A stretch of DNA of 64,000 nucleotides from Brevundimonas sp. SGAir0440 (GCF_005484585.1 NZ_CP039435.1:1922001-1986000), one strand, 5' to 3'; positions 44,854 through 55,108 are shown, counted from the first letter of the stretch. The notes: generated by a model from the sequence alone, not told the origin. Made by a program: numbers and translations.

Positions 44854-46247
44854 ACCGCCTCGACCTCCTTGTCCGGCTCGGCGGAACGTCGGCGGACGCG
44901 CGACCCGCTCATCACCGCGCCGAACAGGGCTGTGACAGCCGCGATCTGAAACCCATGCCCAACGCCGTTGATCGGCGCGGCCGACAGCAGAAAGGCCACC
45001 ACCACGGCGCCCAGGGATTGCCCGACGACCCGCGCCATGCCCAGGGTTCCACCCGCTGCGCCGGCGCGATCCTTCGGCGCTTCCGACAACATGGCGCGAT
45101 TGTTGGGCGACTGGAAAAATCCGAAGCCCGCGCCGCAAAGCGCCATGCGCCACACAATGTCGAAATGGACCGAATCGGCATTGAGGAAACTCAGCGCCAT
45201 CAGGCCGCAGGCGAACAGGCTCAGGCCGATGGCGCCCAGCACGCCCGCCGAATAGCGATCAGACAGATGGCCGGCCAGCGGCGCGGCAATCATGGTCGCC
45301 AGTGGCCAAGGCGTCATCAGCAGGCCGGTCTCGACCGCTGTAAGTCCCAATGATCCCTGGAGAAAGAAGGGCAAGGCCACGAACGCCATCATCTGGGCGG
45401 TGAAGGATATGATTGATGTGGCGACCGACAGGCTGAACATCGGTCGCGTCAGCAGGTCGAGGGGGATCAACGGCGAGGTTCGTGACCGCTCGTGGCGAAT
45501 CAGCAAGACCCCGGCTGCGAGCCCTGCCCCTGTCAGACCGAAGCCCAGAACGGCCGCCTCACCGTGCGCCAGCGATTGAAGGCCGGTGATCAGCAGGCCG
45601 AACGCGGCAGCGTTGAGCGCGGCCCCGAGCCAGTTCAGCTTTCGCGGCTGAAGTCGGTTGTGCGGCAGGGTGAAACCCGCCAGCGACACCGCCAACAGGC
45701 CAATCGGCACATTCAGCGCGAACAGCCAGCGCCAATGTCCGACAGCGAGGATGGCGCTGGCGATGGTCGGCCCCGCGGCCGCCGCCAGCGAAACGATCAC
45801 CGCGTTGATCCCCACCGCACGACCCAGCAGCCGCTGCGGATAGGTGTAACGGACCAAGGCCCCGTTGACGCTCATTATGCCTGCCGCTCCGAAGCCCTGA
45901 ACGACGCGCGCGAGGCTGAGCGTCTCGATGGAGTTGGCGAACACACAGGCGATGGAGGCCAGGGTGAAGACGGCCAGACCGGCCTGCGACACACGGCGAT
46001 AACCGACGATCTCGCCCAGCGACGCCAGTGGCAAAAGGGCGACCACGATGGCGATCTGATAGGCGTTGACGATCCAGATCGAGGCGGCCGACGACGCTTG
46101 GAGATCCTGCGCAATCGACGGCAGGGCGACATTGGCGATCGCGCCATCCAGAACGGCGAGCGTGATGCCCAAGCCGATGGACACAATGGCCCAATAACGC
46201 CTGGGTGTCGGCAAGCCGTCTGTGACGGCATTCTGGCTGTCAGTCAT
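44850..46247 (-). CDS. MFS transporter, DHA2/SmvA-like exporter
   Basis: 465 residues. The first part [25 protein letters not shown] with [20 protein letters not shown] is the typical drug:H+ antiporter motif D1/A pair, and motif C-like [23 protein letters not shown] follows. About 12-14 membrane segments are expected, with the sequence closest in style to SmvA-like multidrug exporters. The actual substrate is unknown. No regulator is adjacent; the 30-base gap to the NfeD gene upstream is short, so the two may be transcribed together. Confidence 0.88.
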   Translation of the reverse strand: MTDSQNAVTDGLPTPRRYWAIVSIGLGITLAVLDGAIANVALPSIAQDLQASSAASIWIVNAYQIAIVVALLPLASLGEIVGYRRVSQAGLAVFTLASIACVFANSIETLSLARVVQGFGAAGIMSVNGALVRYTYPQRLLGRAVGINAVIVSLAAAAGPTIASAILAVGHWRWLFALNVPIGLLAVSLAGFTLPHNRLQPRKLNWLGAALNAAAFGLLITGLQSLAHGEAAVLGFGLTGAGLAAGVLLIRHERSRTSPLIPLDLLTRPMFSLSVATSIISFTAQMMAFVALPFFLQGSLGLTAVETGLLMTPWPLATMIAAPLAGHLSDRYSAGVLGAIGLSLFACGLMALSFLNADSVHFDIVWRMALCGAGFGFFQSPNNRAMLSEAPKDRAGAAGGTLGMARVVGQSLGAVVVAFLLSAAPINGVGHGFQIAAVTALFGAVMSGSRVRRRSAEPDKEVEAV

Positions 46248-46277
46248 GCCTGACGAACGCCGATGCGACCGTTGCGT

Positions 46278-46736
46278 TCAGACGGCTGATTGCACCGTCA
46301 GCAAAGAGCCGTTCACGCGCATCACGACGACATCCTGTCCTTCGATCGGCGCCTCGCCCACGATCTCGGCCGGCCATTCGGCGCCGGAGATGAAGACTCG
46401 GCCGCGGCCGGATACGAACGTCTCGACCACCCGCGCCCGCTGGCCGACCAGACGGCTGTCGCGGTCATTGATGTCGGGACCGTCGGGATTGGCTTTAGAG
46501 ATCAGACGTCGGGACAGCATGGTGGCGATGACCGTCAGAATAGCGAAGACGGCGACCTCGCCCGGCAGCCCCAACCGCACGCCCGCCGCCGTCATGACCG
46601 CGACGACTCCGGCCGAAACAGCGGGCCACAACAGCCATTCGGTCGAGAACATCGCCTCGACCGCCAGCAGCAGAACCCCGATCGCCAACCAGATCCAGAA
46701 CGGCTGGGCGGCATAGAGATCGGCAAGCGACATCAT
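46278..46736 (-). CDS. NfeD family membrane protein
   Basis: 152 residues. Three to four N-terminal membrane segments (PFWIWLAIGVLLLAVEAMF, LLWPAVSAGVVAVMTAAGV, EVAVFAILTVIATML) and a C-terminal OB-fold (RVVETFVSGRGRVFISGAEWPAE). NfeD proteins act with SPFH/flotillin partners in membrane microdomains and quality control; here the SPFH gene lies just upstream, 17 bases away. Confidence 0.92.
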   Translation of the reverse strand: MMSLADLYAAQPFWIWLAIGVLLLAVEAMFSTEWLLWPAVSAGVVAVMTAAGVRLGLPGEVAVFAILTVIATMLSRRLISKANPDGPDINDRDSRLVGQRARVVETFVSGRGRVFISGAEWPAEIVGEAPIEGQDVVVMRVNGSLLTVQSAV

Positions 46737-46753
46737 CGGTCAGCCTCCTTGGA

Positions 46754-47743
46754 TCAGGCCGAGGGTGGAACGGAGCCCCCGGCGGGGCGGCGGGGCGGCG
46801 CGGGCCGCACGGGCGGCGTCGCGGCCGAGTTTTGATCCTTGGCCAGGCTGACCATCTCGCCGATGCCGGCGATGGTGCCGACCAAGGCGCCCATTTCGGC
46901 GGGCACGATGACGGTGCGTTGCTGCGGGCTGCGCGCCAGTTCGGCGAAGGCTTCGACGTATTTCTGAGCGACGAAATAGTTGATGGCGTTGACGTCCCCG
47001 CGGGCGATGGCTTCCGACACCATGGCCGTGGCGCGGGCCTCGGCCTCAGCCTCGCGCTCGCGCGCCTCGGCGTCGCGGAAGGCGGCTTCCTTGCGGCCCT
47101 CGGCCTGAAGGATAGCGGCCTGTTTGGCGCCCTCGGCGCGGGCGATGGCGGCGGACTTTTCGCCGTCGGCCTCGGTGATGACGGCGCGACGTTCACGCTC
47201 GGCCTTCATCTGGCGAGCCATGGCGTTGGTGATGTCGGTCGGCGGGGTCAGGTCCTTGATCTCGATCCGATTGACCTTGACGCCCCACGGCTCGGTCGCT
47301 GCATCGATGACGTGCAGCAGGCGCGTGTTGATGCTGTCACGCTGGCTCAGCACCTCGTCCAGTTCCATCGAACCAACTACGGTCCGCAGATTGGTCATGC
47401 ACAGCTGCGAAATCGCATAGGGCAGATCGTCGACGCGATAGGCGGCGCGGGCGGAATCCATCACCTGGATGAAGACGATGCCGTCCACCTTTACCATGGC
47501 ATTGTCCTTGGTGATGACCTCCTGGGTCGGCACGTCCAGCACCTGTTCCATCATGTTCATGCGGCGGCCGACGCGTTCCACGAACGGGGTCAGGAAGCCG
47601 ATGCCCGGACTCAGCGTCTTCGTGTATTTTCCGAAGCGTTCGACTGTGAACTCACGGCCTTGCGGCACGATCTTGATCACGCTGATCAACAGTACGATGG
47701 CCAGCAGCAGCACGACGCCGGCGAAGATGGTGGTCACGTCCAT
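46754..47743 (-). CDS. SPFH domain protein, paraslipin/QmcA type
   Basis: 329 residues. One N-terminal membrane segment TIFAGVVLLLAIVLLISVIKIVPQG, then the SPFH (prohibitin-like) domain with QGREFTVERFGKYTKTLSPGIGFLTP and EVITKDNAMVKVDGIVFIQVMD, followed by a long Ala/Glu-rich coiled coil (about 195-265) and a Pro-rich tail. Such proteins oligomerise into membrane microdomains, with the NfeD partner encoded downstream. HflK/HflC is less likely because of the NfeD pairing. Confidence 0.93.
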   Translation of the reverse strand: MDVTTIFAGVVLLLAIVLLISVIKIVPQGREFTVERFGKYTKTLSPGIGFLTPFVERVGRRMNMMEQVLDVPTQEVITKDNAMVKVDGIVFIQVMDSARAAYRVDDLPYAISQLCMTNLRTVVGSMELDEVLSQRDSINTRLLHVIDAATEPWGVKVNRIEIKDLTPPTDITNAMARQMKAERERRAVITEADGEKSAAIARAEGAKQAAILQAEGRKEAAFRDAEAREREAEAEARATAMVSEAIARGDVNAINYFVAQKYVEAFAELARSPQQRTVIVPAEMGALVGTIAGIGEMVSLAKDQNSAATPPVRPAPPRRPAGGSVPPSA

Positions 47744-47818
47744 TCAAATCCCTCCCTGACGCGGCAAGCCTACCCGCTGTGCGCGAGCGGCGCCAGACAA
47801 ACCGAGAGGACGGCCGCC

Positions 47819-48910
47819 TTAAAGGTCGTGCTTGGTCCGCCAGGCTGCGAGACGCACGCTGACGTCACGCTCGATGTCGCCGTAGAACAGGTTGTAGGGC
47901 ACGATCTTGCGTCGGTCCGCCCAACTGCCGCCTGCCGTCAGAAAATCGGCGTCCGGCGCGCTATGCCACAACAGGCCGCCACGGCATTCGGTGGATATCA
48001 ACCGACCAGTCAGGGCTGGTCGGGCGCCCCATTCCAAGCCGGTCGCATTGGTCGCGCCGCTGTGCTGACGCGCCGCGGCGCGCGGCTGGCTCGCAGCGCC
48101 CGTTACGGGATTCACGCAGATGGGGTCAGTGGACAGGTTCACCAGATCGCCGCGATCGTCCCATTCCAGAGCGCGTCTCAGCTTGCGCCGCGCGCCTGGT
48201 TCGTCGCCGTCCTGCACCGACGCCCAGGCCACGACACATCCCGTTTGATCGGCGGCGTCGCATGGCGATATCGCCTGCCGGAACATCTCGCGCCCGACCA
48301 GGGTCTCGATCAGATAGACGGCAACAAGCCTGTCCTTCAGCGCCGGATTGGCGCGGAACTGGTCGCGAACCAGACGCGCCGTCAGCTCTCCGCCCTGTTC
48401 CACCCCCGCGATAACGATGGGGCCGGAGGGATGCTGCTGCAACCACAGTTCGAAGGCGGTCTTCACGTCCTCATAGGCGAAGGCGCGCGCTTCGCGCGCG
48501 TCGTCACGCAAGGTCAGGCGGGTGTACAGGCTGGCTTGACGATAAAGCGGCGCGGTGACCCTACCCTCCCGGGCGAACGGCGACGCATAGTTGGGCAGTA
48601 CGACGCGCCGCATATAGGCATTGGCCCGCGCATCGTCGATCGGCCCATTCCACTCGGCTCCACCATCGAAAGTGGTCGGCATGACGAAGAAGACCGCCGC
48701 CTGGTTAGGCGCGCCCTGATCGATCAGCGCCCAGGAGGATGTCTTTCGATAATCGGGTGCGAGCGGCGGCTTGTAGGTCTGGAACGGCACCTGCGGGTCC
48801 AGCCCCGCCCTCAGAATGTCGCCGCTCCACACCACAACGGCCGCCGTCAGCACGAAGACGGCGGCGAAGCCTGCATATCCGACCCATTGCCTGAAGGTCA
48901 GCCGACGCAT
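47819..48910 (-). CDS. DUF3089 alpha/beta-hydrolase-like protein
   Basis: 363 residues with one N-terminal membrane anchor (VGYAGFAAVFVLTAAVVVW). The DUF3089 core is seen in FFVMPTTFDGGAEWNGPID, VKTAFELWLQQH and CVVAWASVQDGDE. The position of the usual nucleophile elbow G-H-S-Q-G reads AGVEQGG, so the serine is replaced by glutamate, and catalysis as a serine hydrolase is doubtful. It is the last gene of kdsA-hldE-hldD-DUF3089, coupled to hldD by ATGA, which hints at an envelope role. Confidence 0.85.
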   Translation of the reverse strand: MRRLTFRQWVGYAGFAAVFVLTAAVVVWSGDILRAGLDPQVPFQTYKPPLAPDYRKTSSWALIDQGAPNQAAVFFVMPTTFDGGAEWNGPIDDARANAYMRRVVLPNYASPFAREGRVTAPLYRQASLYTRLTLRDDAREARAFAYEDVKTAFELWLQQHPSGPIVIAGVEQGGELTARLVRDQFRANPALKDRLVAVYLIETLVGREMFRQAISPCDAADQTGCVVAWASVQDGDEPGARRKLRRALEWDDRGDLVNLSTDPICVNPVTGAASQPRAAARQHSGATNATGLEWGARPALTGRLISTECRGGLLWHSAPDADFLTAGGSWADRRKIVPYNLFYGDIERDVSVRLAAWRTKHDL

Positions 48911-49914
48911 CAGCGGTACGGATCAGCCGTGGCGAGGAAGTCCTGCACGTAGCGCCGCACGCCCTCTTCCAACGGCGTGGATTGACCCTCGAAGCCTGCG
49001 GCGCGGATGCGATCCATGCGGGCTTCGGTGAAATATTGGTAGCGGTCGCGGATCGACAGGGGCGTATCGACATAGTCGATGGAGGGCGTCTTGCCAGCGG
49101 CCTCGAAGGTGGCGCGCGCAAGATCGGCGAACGACCGCGCTTGGCCCGATCCGGCGTTGAAGATGCCCGAGACCTGCGGCGACTGGAGCAAAAACTCGAT
49201 GATATCGACCACATCGTCGACATAGACGAAGTCGCGCATCTGGCCGCCGTCCGCATAGTTCGGATTGTGCGATCGAAACAGGGTCACGGTCTCGTCCGCC
49301 GCAACCTTGGGCCAGATTTGAGCCACGACCGACTTCATTCCGCCCTTGTGACTCTCGTTCGGGCCATAGACGTTGAAGAATTTCAGCCCCGCCCACTGAG
49401 GCGGCGCTTGCCCCCGATCAGCCTGCCGGACCGCATATTGATCGAACAGCATTTTCGAATAGCCATAGGCGTTTAGCGGACGAAGCTGAGATAATGAATC
49501 CGCGTCGTCATCGTCGTTGAAGCCCGTCGCACCATCGCCATAGGTCGCAGCCGAAGACGCGTAGATCATTCGCGATCCGCGGATTGCGCACCAATCCCAA
49601 AGATCGCGCGACAGGGTGAAGTTGGTCCGCAAAATCAGGTCGGCGTCCGGCTCGGTCGTCGAAGAGATCGCGCCCATATGCACCACGGCCTCAATCCGCT
49701 CGGCGTGGCGCTCCAGTTGCTCGAACAGTTCTTCCGGCGACCAGAAGTCAGCGATCGCGTGCTTGGCCAGGTTCTTCCATTTGGCCAGATCGGCCGTCTC
49801 CAGACGATCGCAGACGACCACATCATAGCCGGTCTCCGCCGTCAGTCGGGCGACGATGTTCGAGCCGATGAAACCAGCGCCGCCGGTCACGACGATCATT
49901 CTCGGCGTCATCAC
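48910..49914 (-). CDS. hldD: ADP-glyceromanno-heptose 6-epimerase
   Basis: 334 residues. It converts ADP-D-glycero-D-manno-heptose to the L-glycero form used in LPS inner core. The NAD(P) loop MIVVTGGAGFIGSNIVARL and the YAYGYSKMLFDQY (Y-x3-K) catalytic pair are present, with MIYASSAATYGDG upstream of it. The frame opens with GTG overlapping the hldE stop; ATG 49911 or 49899 are alternative starts. DUF3089 overlaps its stop. Confidence 0.94.
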   Translation of the reverse strand: MMTPRMIVVTGGAGFIGSNIVARLTAETGYDVVVCDRLETADLAKWKNLAKHAIADFWSPEELFEQLERHAERIEAVVHMGAISSTTEPDADLILRTNFTLSRDLWDWCAIRGSRMIYASSAATYGDGATGFNDDDDADSLSQLRPLNAYGYSKMLFDQYAVRQADRGQAPPQWAGLKFFNVYGPNESHKGGMKSVVAQIWPKVAADETVTLFRSHNPNYADGGQMRDFVYVDDVVDIIEFLLQSPQVSGIFNAGSGQARSFADLARATFEAAGKTPSIDYVDTPLSIRDRYQYFTEARMDRIRAAGFEGQSTPLEEGVRRYVQDFLATADPYR

Positions 49915-51389
49915 TCTTGTCCTATCGCTGCCGCTACTTGAGGACCGGCCGTCATTTTCTTGATCGTTCGCGTGGTCGAATAGCCGTGCTTGAAATCGGC
50001 CAGCTTGACCTCGCCGCCCCAGCTTTCGACCAGATCGCCGCCCACGACGCCCTCTCGCGTATAATCCGAGCCCTTGATCAGAACATCAGGACGCAGCCTT
50101 TCGATCAGAGCGATCGGTGTCGGATCATCGAAACTGGTGACGCGGTCGACGCTGGCCAGCCCGCCGATGACGACAGCGCGACTGTCCAGATCATTCACCG
50201 GTCGCCCATCGCCCTTCAGTCGGTTGACCGAGGCGTCCGTATTCAGCGCCACGACCAGCCGATCGCACCAGCTGCGCGCCTGCGCCAGATAGGCGACATG
50301 GCCGCGGTGCAGGATGTCGAAACAGCCGTTGGTGAAACCGACCTTCAGGCCCTGACGTCGCCAAGCCTCGACCTCGACCGCCAACTCTTCGAGCGGCGTC
50401 ACCTTGGATACCGCAGCGGTGGCGTGCTGGCTCAGCTCGGCTTCGATCAGATCGGCGGGTGTGACGACAGCCGTCCCGGCCTTCCCGACAACCACGCCCG
50501 AGGCCAGGATGGCGAACTCGACCGCCATCTCAAGCGATGCGCCGGCCCCCAGCGCCAATCCGATGGCGGCCAGGCCTGTATCGCCGGCGCCAGACACGTC
50601 GAAGACCTCGCGCGCCCGGCCAGGGAAGTGCTTCACGGGTTCACCGCGCCGCGCCAGGCTCATGCCCTTGCCCGCACGGGTGACGATGATCGCCTTGGCG
50701 GTCGTGGCGGCCAGCAAGGCAGCCAGCGCCGTCTCGACCTCAACGTCCGTACCGACTGGCAGGCCGGTGGCGCCGGCCAGTTCTGAAGCATTGGGCTTGA
50801 TGACATCGACGGCGCCGTAGCGGGCGAAATCCCTTCCCTTTGGATCGACGACGACCGGTGCACCGGATGTCTGCGCCGCGTTCAGCGCCGAAGCCAGGAG
50901 CGCATCGCTGACGACGCCCTTGGCGTAGTCTGAGAGCAAATAGACCGAGGCATCTGTAAATGCGTCCGAATCTTTAAGCGCGCTCGGCGCAGCCTCGTCA
51001 TCCAACCGCAAGAGCTGTTGGCCGCCCGAAACGAAGCGCGTCTTTACGATAGTAGACGCGCCTGTCGGCCTCGCCACGACGTCCTCGATGTGCGGCTCGG
51101 CGGCCATCAGAGCGGTCAGTTCCGCCCCAGCCGTGTCGTCGCCGATCACGGCGCCCAGCCGCGCCACCCCGCCCAACGCCGCGATATTGCGCGCGACGTT
51201 GCCGACGCCGCCCGGCATGGCGACGGTGCGGCTGGTGCGAAGCACAGGGATCGGCGCCTCGGGCGAGATGCGGCTGACCTCGCCATAGACGTAGCGATCC
51301 AGCATCAGGTCGCCGACGCAGGCGATCTTCAGGCCGCGCACGCGCTCCAACAGGCTTTGCAGGGCGCCCAGGTCCAGGGTGTCAGACAT
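49911..51389 (-). CDS. hldE: Bifunctional heptose-7-phosphate kinase / heptose-1-phosphate adenylyltransferase
   Basis: 492 residues. The N-terminal PfkB-type kinase domain (about 1-315) has GDLMLDRYVYGEVSRISPEAPIPVL and SGAGDTGLAAIGLAL; the C-terminal nucleotidyltransferase domain has VGFTNGCFDILHRGHVAYLAQA and GSDYTREGVVGGD. The two activities make ADP-heptose, with hldD acting next. It starts 18 bases after kdsA; hldD overlaps its end. Confidence 0.96.
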   Translation of the reverse strand: MSDTLDLGALQSLLERVRGLKIACVGDLMLDRYVYGEVSRISPEAPIPVLRTSRTVAMPGGVGNVARNIAALGGVARLGAVIGDDTAGAELTALMAAEPHIEDVVARPTGASTIVKTRFVSGGQQLLRLDDEAAPSALKDSDAFTDASVYLLSDYAKGVVSDALLASALNAAQTSGAPVVVDPKGRDFARYGAVDVIKPNASELAGATGLPVGTDVEVETALAALLAATTAKAIIVTRAGKGMSLARRGEPVKHFPGRAREVFDVSGAGDTGLAAIGLALGAGASLEMAVEFAILASGVVVGKAGTAVVTPADLIEAELSQHATAAVSKVTPLEELAVEVEAWRRQGLKVGFTNGCFDILHRGHVAYLAQARSWCDRLVVALNTDASVNRLKGDGRPVNDLDSRAVVIGGLASVDRVTSFDDPTPIALIERLRPDVLIKGSDYTREGVVGGDLVESWGGEVKLADFKHGYSTTRTIKKMTAGPQVAAAIGQE

Positions 51390-51407
51390 GGGTCCGACCT
51401 AGAGGAT

Positions 51408-52286
51408 TCAGGCGGCCTGCGCCACCGGCGCCTTGGCCCCGATCTTGATGGCCAGGTCGTCGAAGGCGATCAGTTCGGCGGCCAGGGCCTCAAACTGGCT
51501 CAGCGGCACCATGTTCGGGCCGTCCGACGGCGCATTATCCGGATCCTGGTGCGTTTCCATGAACACCGCATCGACGCCTACGGCCACCGCCGCGCGCCCC
51601 AGCACCGGCACGAACTCGCGCTGACCGCCCGACGACGCGCCCTGCCCGCCCGGTTGCTGAACACTGTGGGTCGCGTCGAACACGACAGGGCAGCCGATCT
51701 CTCGCAGCACCGGAAGCGCTCGCATGTCGCTGACCAGAGTGTTGTAGCCAAAGCTGGCGCCGCGTTCGCAGGCCATGACGTTGGGATTGCCGGCGCCGAC
51801 CACCTTAGCGATGACATTCTTCATGTCCCAAGGGGCCAGGAACTGACCCTTCTTGATGTTGATCGCCTTGCCTGTGGCGGCGGCCGCCAGCAGCAGGTCG
51901 GTCTGGCGGCTGAGGAAGGCCGGGATCTGCAGCACATCGACCACCTCGCCGACCGGACCACACTGAACCTCGGAGTGAACGTCTGTCAGGGTCGGCAGAC
52001 CTGTGACCTCGCGAATCTCGGCGAAGATCGGCATGGCGTCTTTCAGACCGATGCCCCGCGCGGCGCTGGCGCTGGTCCGGTTCGCCTTGTCGAAACTGGT
52101 CTTGTAAATGATGCCGACGTTCAACCGCTCGCCGATTTCCTTCAGGGCATGGGCCGTCTCCAGCGCGTGCTGGCGGCTCTCCATCTGGCAAGGACCGGCG
52201 ATGAAAGCGATTCTTGCGCCGCCGCCGATGACGACAGGCGTCCGAAGACCTTCGGACAACGTAATGACAGCGTTGGGTCGGCTCAC
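51408..52286 (-). CDS. kdsA: 3-deoxy-8-phosphooctulonate (Kdo-8-P) synthase
   Basis: 292 residues. The enzyme condenses arabinose 5-phosphate with PEP to Kdo-8-[53 protein letters not shown] and the [13 protein letters not shown] block are all there. [22 protein letters not shown] lies between them. The start is a GTG. It heads the LPS core sugar operon. Metal-dependent and independent classes cannot be fully told apart, though the Cys-containing VMACERG is present. Confidence 0.95.
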   Translation of the reverse strand: MSRPNAVITLSEGLRTPVVIGGGARIAFIAGPCQMESRQHALETAHALKEIGERLNVGIIYKTSFDKANRTSASAARGIGLKDAMPIFAEIREVTGLPTLTDVHSEVQCGPVGEVVDVLQIPAFLSRQTDLLLAAAATGKAINIKKGQFLAPWDMKNVIAKVVGAGNPNVMACERGASFGYNTLVSDMRALPVLREIGCPVVFDATHSVQQPGGQGASSGGQREFVPVLGRAAVAVGVDAVFMETHQDPDNAPSDGPNMVPLSQFEALAAELIAFDDLAIKIGAKAPVAQAA

Positions 52287-52397
52287 GAGGCGGCTCTTTC
52301 GACGTTCGGTGTTGTGGAGGCGGCTTTTGCCGCAGCTATTGGGCCATCAGGTGGCGCTCTGAAGGGATGAGCGCAAGTTATCACGGAGTTCGCCCGC

Positions 52398-53855
52398 GTG
52401 GCCACCAAACCTGTCATCCTGTGGTTCCGCCGCGATCTGCGACTGCATGACAATCCTGCCCTGAACCACGCGGCGGAGATGGGGCGACCCATCTTGCCCG
52501 TCTATATTCTGGACGAGCATTTCGAGCGGCCGATGGGCGCCGCTTCGCGCTGGTGGCTCGACAAATCGTTGAGGGCGCTGGAAGCGGCGCTTCAGGATCG
52601 CGGTTCGCGCCTGATTCTGCGCAAGGGCAATGCTCTGAACCAGCTTCAGGCGCTGATCGGCGAAACCGATGCGGACACTGTCTTCATGAACCGCCTGTTC
52701 GAACCCGAGGCGTTCGAGCATGACGCCGAAATCGCCCATGCTCTCAAGGCGGACGGTGTCGAATGCCTTGGTTTCAACGGCGCCCTGCTCTGCCGCCCCG
52801 GCGCTGTGCTGAATGGATCAGGCCAGCCGTACAAAGTCTTCACCCCGTTCTTGAGAGCCCTCTTGGCCACGGCCGAGGCGCCGGCTCACACAACGGGACC
52901 GCGCCAAATCCAGACGCCCAAAACGGTTCAATCCGACGACCTCGACAGCTGGAAACTACACCCCCGCCGACCGGATTGGTCCAAGGGCTTCGACTGGACG
53001 CCAGGAGAAGATGGGGCCTCGCAGGCCTTGTCCAGATTTATATCATCCGGCCTGAAGACCTATGCGAAGGATCGCGACTTTCCCGACCGGCAGGGCGCCA
53101 ACAGCCGCCTGTCGCCGCATCTTCATTGTGGCGAGATCAGCCCCTGGCGGGCGATTGACCGCGCCCGACAGGCGGCCAAAGACGGCAAGGTGTCAGCGTC
53201 GGAGGCCGATAAATTCATTGCCGAGATCGGCTGGCGCGAGTTCTCGGCCCACCTGCTGCACCATTTTCCCTACATCACCGAGCGCGCCTTCCGTCCCGAA
53301 TATGACGCCATGCCCTGGCGCAAAGATGACGCGAGCCTCAAGGCGTGGCGACAGGGGCGGACCGGATACCCGTTGGTGGACGCCGGTATGCGCCAGCTCT
53401 GGACGACAGGGTGGATGCACAATCGGGTGCGAATGGTCGTCTCCTCCTTCCTGATCAAACATTTGCTGATCGATTGGCGTGAAGGCGAAGCCTGGTTCTG
53501 GGACACGCTTGTGGATGCCGACCGCGCCAGCAATGTGCAGAACTGGCAATGGGTCGCAGGGTCGGGCGCAGACGCCTCCCCCTTCTTCCGCATCTTCAAT
53601 CCCATCACGCAGGGCGAAAAGTTCGATCCAGATGGCGGCTATGTGCGTCGGTGGGTGCCGGAACTTCGCCGCCTGCCCGACCGCTGGCTGCAGTCGCCCT
53701 GGACCGCACCCACCGAAGTGCTGCGTGACGCCGGAATCGTTCTAGGGCGCGATTACCCCAAGCCGATCGTCGAACACGAGAAGGCGCGCCATCGGGCGCT
53801 CGCTGCCCTGAAGACGGTTTCCGGTCGCGGCGACGACCACAGCGACCGTGATTGA
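52398..53855 (+). CDS. phrB: Deoxyribodipyrimidine photolyase (class I CPD)
   Basis: 485 residues. The N-terminal antenna domain starts VILWFRRDLRLHDNPAL, and the FAD domain has WREFSAHLLHHFPYITERAFRPE, GYPLVDAGMRQLWTTGWMHNRVRM and RASNVQNWQWVAGSGADASPFFRIFNP. It repairs UV pyrimidine dimers with blue light. The start is a GTG. A Cfa-like and a sulfurtransferase gene follow in a coupled operon. The photolyase gene of Rhodobacter is a sigma-E target; no such promoter was found just upstream here. Confidence 0.95.
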   Translation: MATKPVILWFRRDLRLHDNPALNHAAEMGRPILPVYILDEHFERPMGAASRWWLDKSLRALEAALQDRGSRLILRKGNALNQLQALIGETDADTVFMNRLFEPEAFEHDAEIAHALKADGVECLGFNGALLCRPGAVLNGSGQPYKVFTPFLRALLATAEAPAHTTGPRQIQTPKTVQSDDLDSWKLHPRRPDWSKGFDWTPGEDGASQALSRFISSGLKTYAKDRDFPDRQGANSRLSPHLHCGEISPWRAIDRARQAAKDGKVSASEADKFIAEIGWREFSAHLLHHFPYITERAFRPEYDAMPWRKDDASLKAWRQGRTGYPLVDAGMRQLWTTGWMHNRVRMVVSSFLIKHLLIDWREGEAWFWDTLVDADRASNVQNWQWVAGSGADASPFFRIFNPITQGEKFDPDGGYVRRWVPELRRLPDRWLQSPWTAPTEVLRDAGIVLGRDYPKPIVEHEKARHRALAALKTVSGRGDDHSDRD

Positions 53856-53887
53856 CCCCCATTATATTCCGCGTTGAAAGTCAAAAG

Positions 53888-55108
53888 ATGAGCGTCGCAC
53901 ACGCCGATATCGAAGCCGTCGCCAGCCGAACACCGCGCGTGTTCGCCATGTTGCTGCGACTTCTGGCCGCCAACTGGACCTTCGGGCGCTTGACGGTGCA
54001 ACTGCCCAATGGCGAGACCCACGTGCTTCAAGGCAAGCAGCCGGGCCCCAGCGGCATGATGACCGTGCGCGACTATCGGTTCGCACGCCGCGTCCTCGCG
54101 GCCGGCGATATCGGATTCGCCGAAGGCTATATCGCGGGCGAGTGGGACAGTCCGCACCTGGCCGGCCTGCTCGAAACCTTGGTGGACAACTACGATCACA
54201 TCCGGCGTCTGTTCGACGGCAATCTGATCATGTGGGTGGTCAACTGGCTGAGCCACCGCACCAATCGCAACAGCAAGACGGGGTCGAAGAAGAACATCCA
54301 CGCCCACTACGATCTTGGCAACGCCTTCTATTCCCAGTGGCTGGACGGGACGATGACCTATTCATCGGCCCGCTTCAGCCGCGATGGCGAGGCTCTGGAG
54401 ACAGCGCAGCGTGAGAAATACGCCGCCTTGGCCCGAATGATGGATCTTCGTGCGGGCATGTCAGTGCTGGAAATCGGCTGCGGCTGGGGCGGCTTCGCCG
54501 AGTTCGCGGCGCGAGAGATCGGCGCCAAGGTAACCGGGATTACGATCTCCAAAGAGCAGCACGATTTCGCTCGCCAGCGCATGTTCAACGCGGGTCTGAG
54601 CGACCGCGCCGATATTCAGCTGATCGACTACCGCGATGTGCAGGGTCGATTTGATCGGGTGGCGTCCATCGAGATGTTCGAGGCTGTGGGCATGGAGTAC
54701 TGGCCCGCTTATTTCGGCAAGGTCCACGATGTCCTTCAACCTGGCGGCAGGGCCGGACTGCAGATCATCACGATCAGGGACGACCTGTTCGACGAATACA
54801 ATGCCCGGACGGATTTCATCCAGAAGTACGTCTTCCCGGGCGGAATGCTGCCCTCCGAAGACCGGCTGGCGCCGGTCGTGTCAAAAGCCGTACTGTCCTG
54901 GCAGTCGGTGGAGCGGTTCGGTCTCGACTACGCTGCGACGCTCAAGCTTTGGGATGAGCGTTTCCAGGCGTCCTGGAACGAGATCAGCAAGCTTTCCGGC
55001 TTTGACGAACGATTCCGCCGGCTCTGGCGCTTCTATCTGGCCTATTGCGAGGCCGGATTCCGCTCTCGCCGCACCGACGTGATCCAACTGAGTCTGTCTC
55101 GACCATGA
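53888..55108 (+). CDS. Cyclopropane-fatty-acyl-phospholipid synthase family methyltransferase
   Basis: 406 residues from ATG 53888; an in-frame TTG at 53852 overlaps the photolyase stop. The SAM-binding VLEIGCGWGGFAEFAAREIGAKVTG, the substrate-side NIHAHYDLGNAFYSQWLDGTMTYSSA and FDRVASIEMFEAVGMEYWP mark the Cfa/COG2230 family, which methylates unsaturated acyl chains. In Rhodobacter a sigma-E-dependent member makes methylated or furan fatty acids rather than cyclopropane, so the exact product is open. The sulfurtransferase overlaps its stop (ATGA). Confidence 0.9.
   Translation: MSVAHADIEAVASRTPRVFAMLLRLLAANWTFGRLTVQLPNGETHVLQGKQPGPSGMMTVRDYRFARRVLAAGDIGFAEGYIAGEWDSPHLAGLLETLVDNYDHIRRLFDGNLIMWVVNWLSHRTNRNSKTGSKKNIHAHYDLGNAFYSQWLDGTMTYSSARFSRDGEALETAQREKYAALARMMDLRAGMSVLEIGCGWGGFAEFAAREIGAKVTGITISKEQHDFARQRMFNAGLSDRADIQLIDYRDVQGRFDRVASIEMFEAVGMEYWPAYFGKVHDVLQPGGRAGLQIITIRDDLFDEYNARTDFIQKYVFPGGMLPSEDRLAPVVSKAVLSWQSVERFGLDYAATLKLWDERFQASWNEISKLSGFDERFRRLWRFYLAYCEAGFRSRRTDVIQLSLSRP

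Noticed and set aside
46832..48952. Open frame of 706 codons on the plus strand across the SPFH and DUF3089 genes
   Set aside because: It covers two good genes on the other strand plus the gap between them; the composition is typical of antisense frames in high-GC DNA.
52287..52397. Sigma-E promoter before the photolyase gene
   Set aside because: No TGATCC-like -35 with 17-19 base spacing to a TA-rich -10 was found, so I do not claim one despite the expected regulation.
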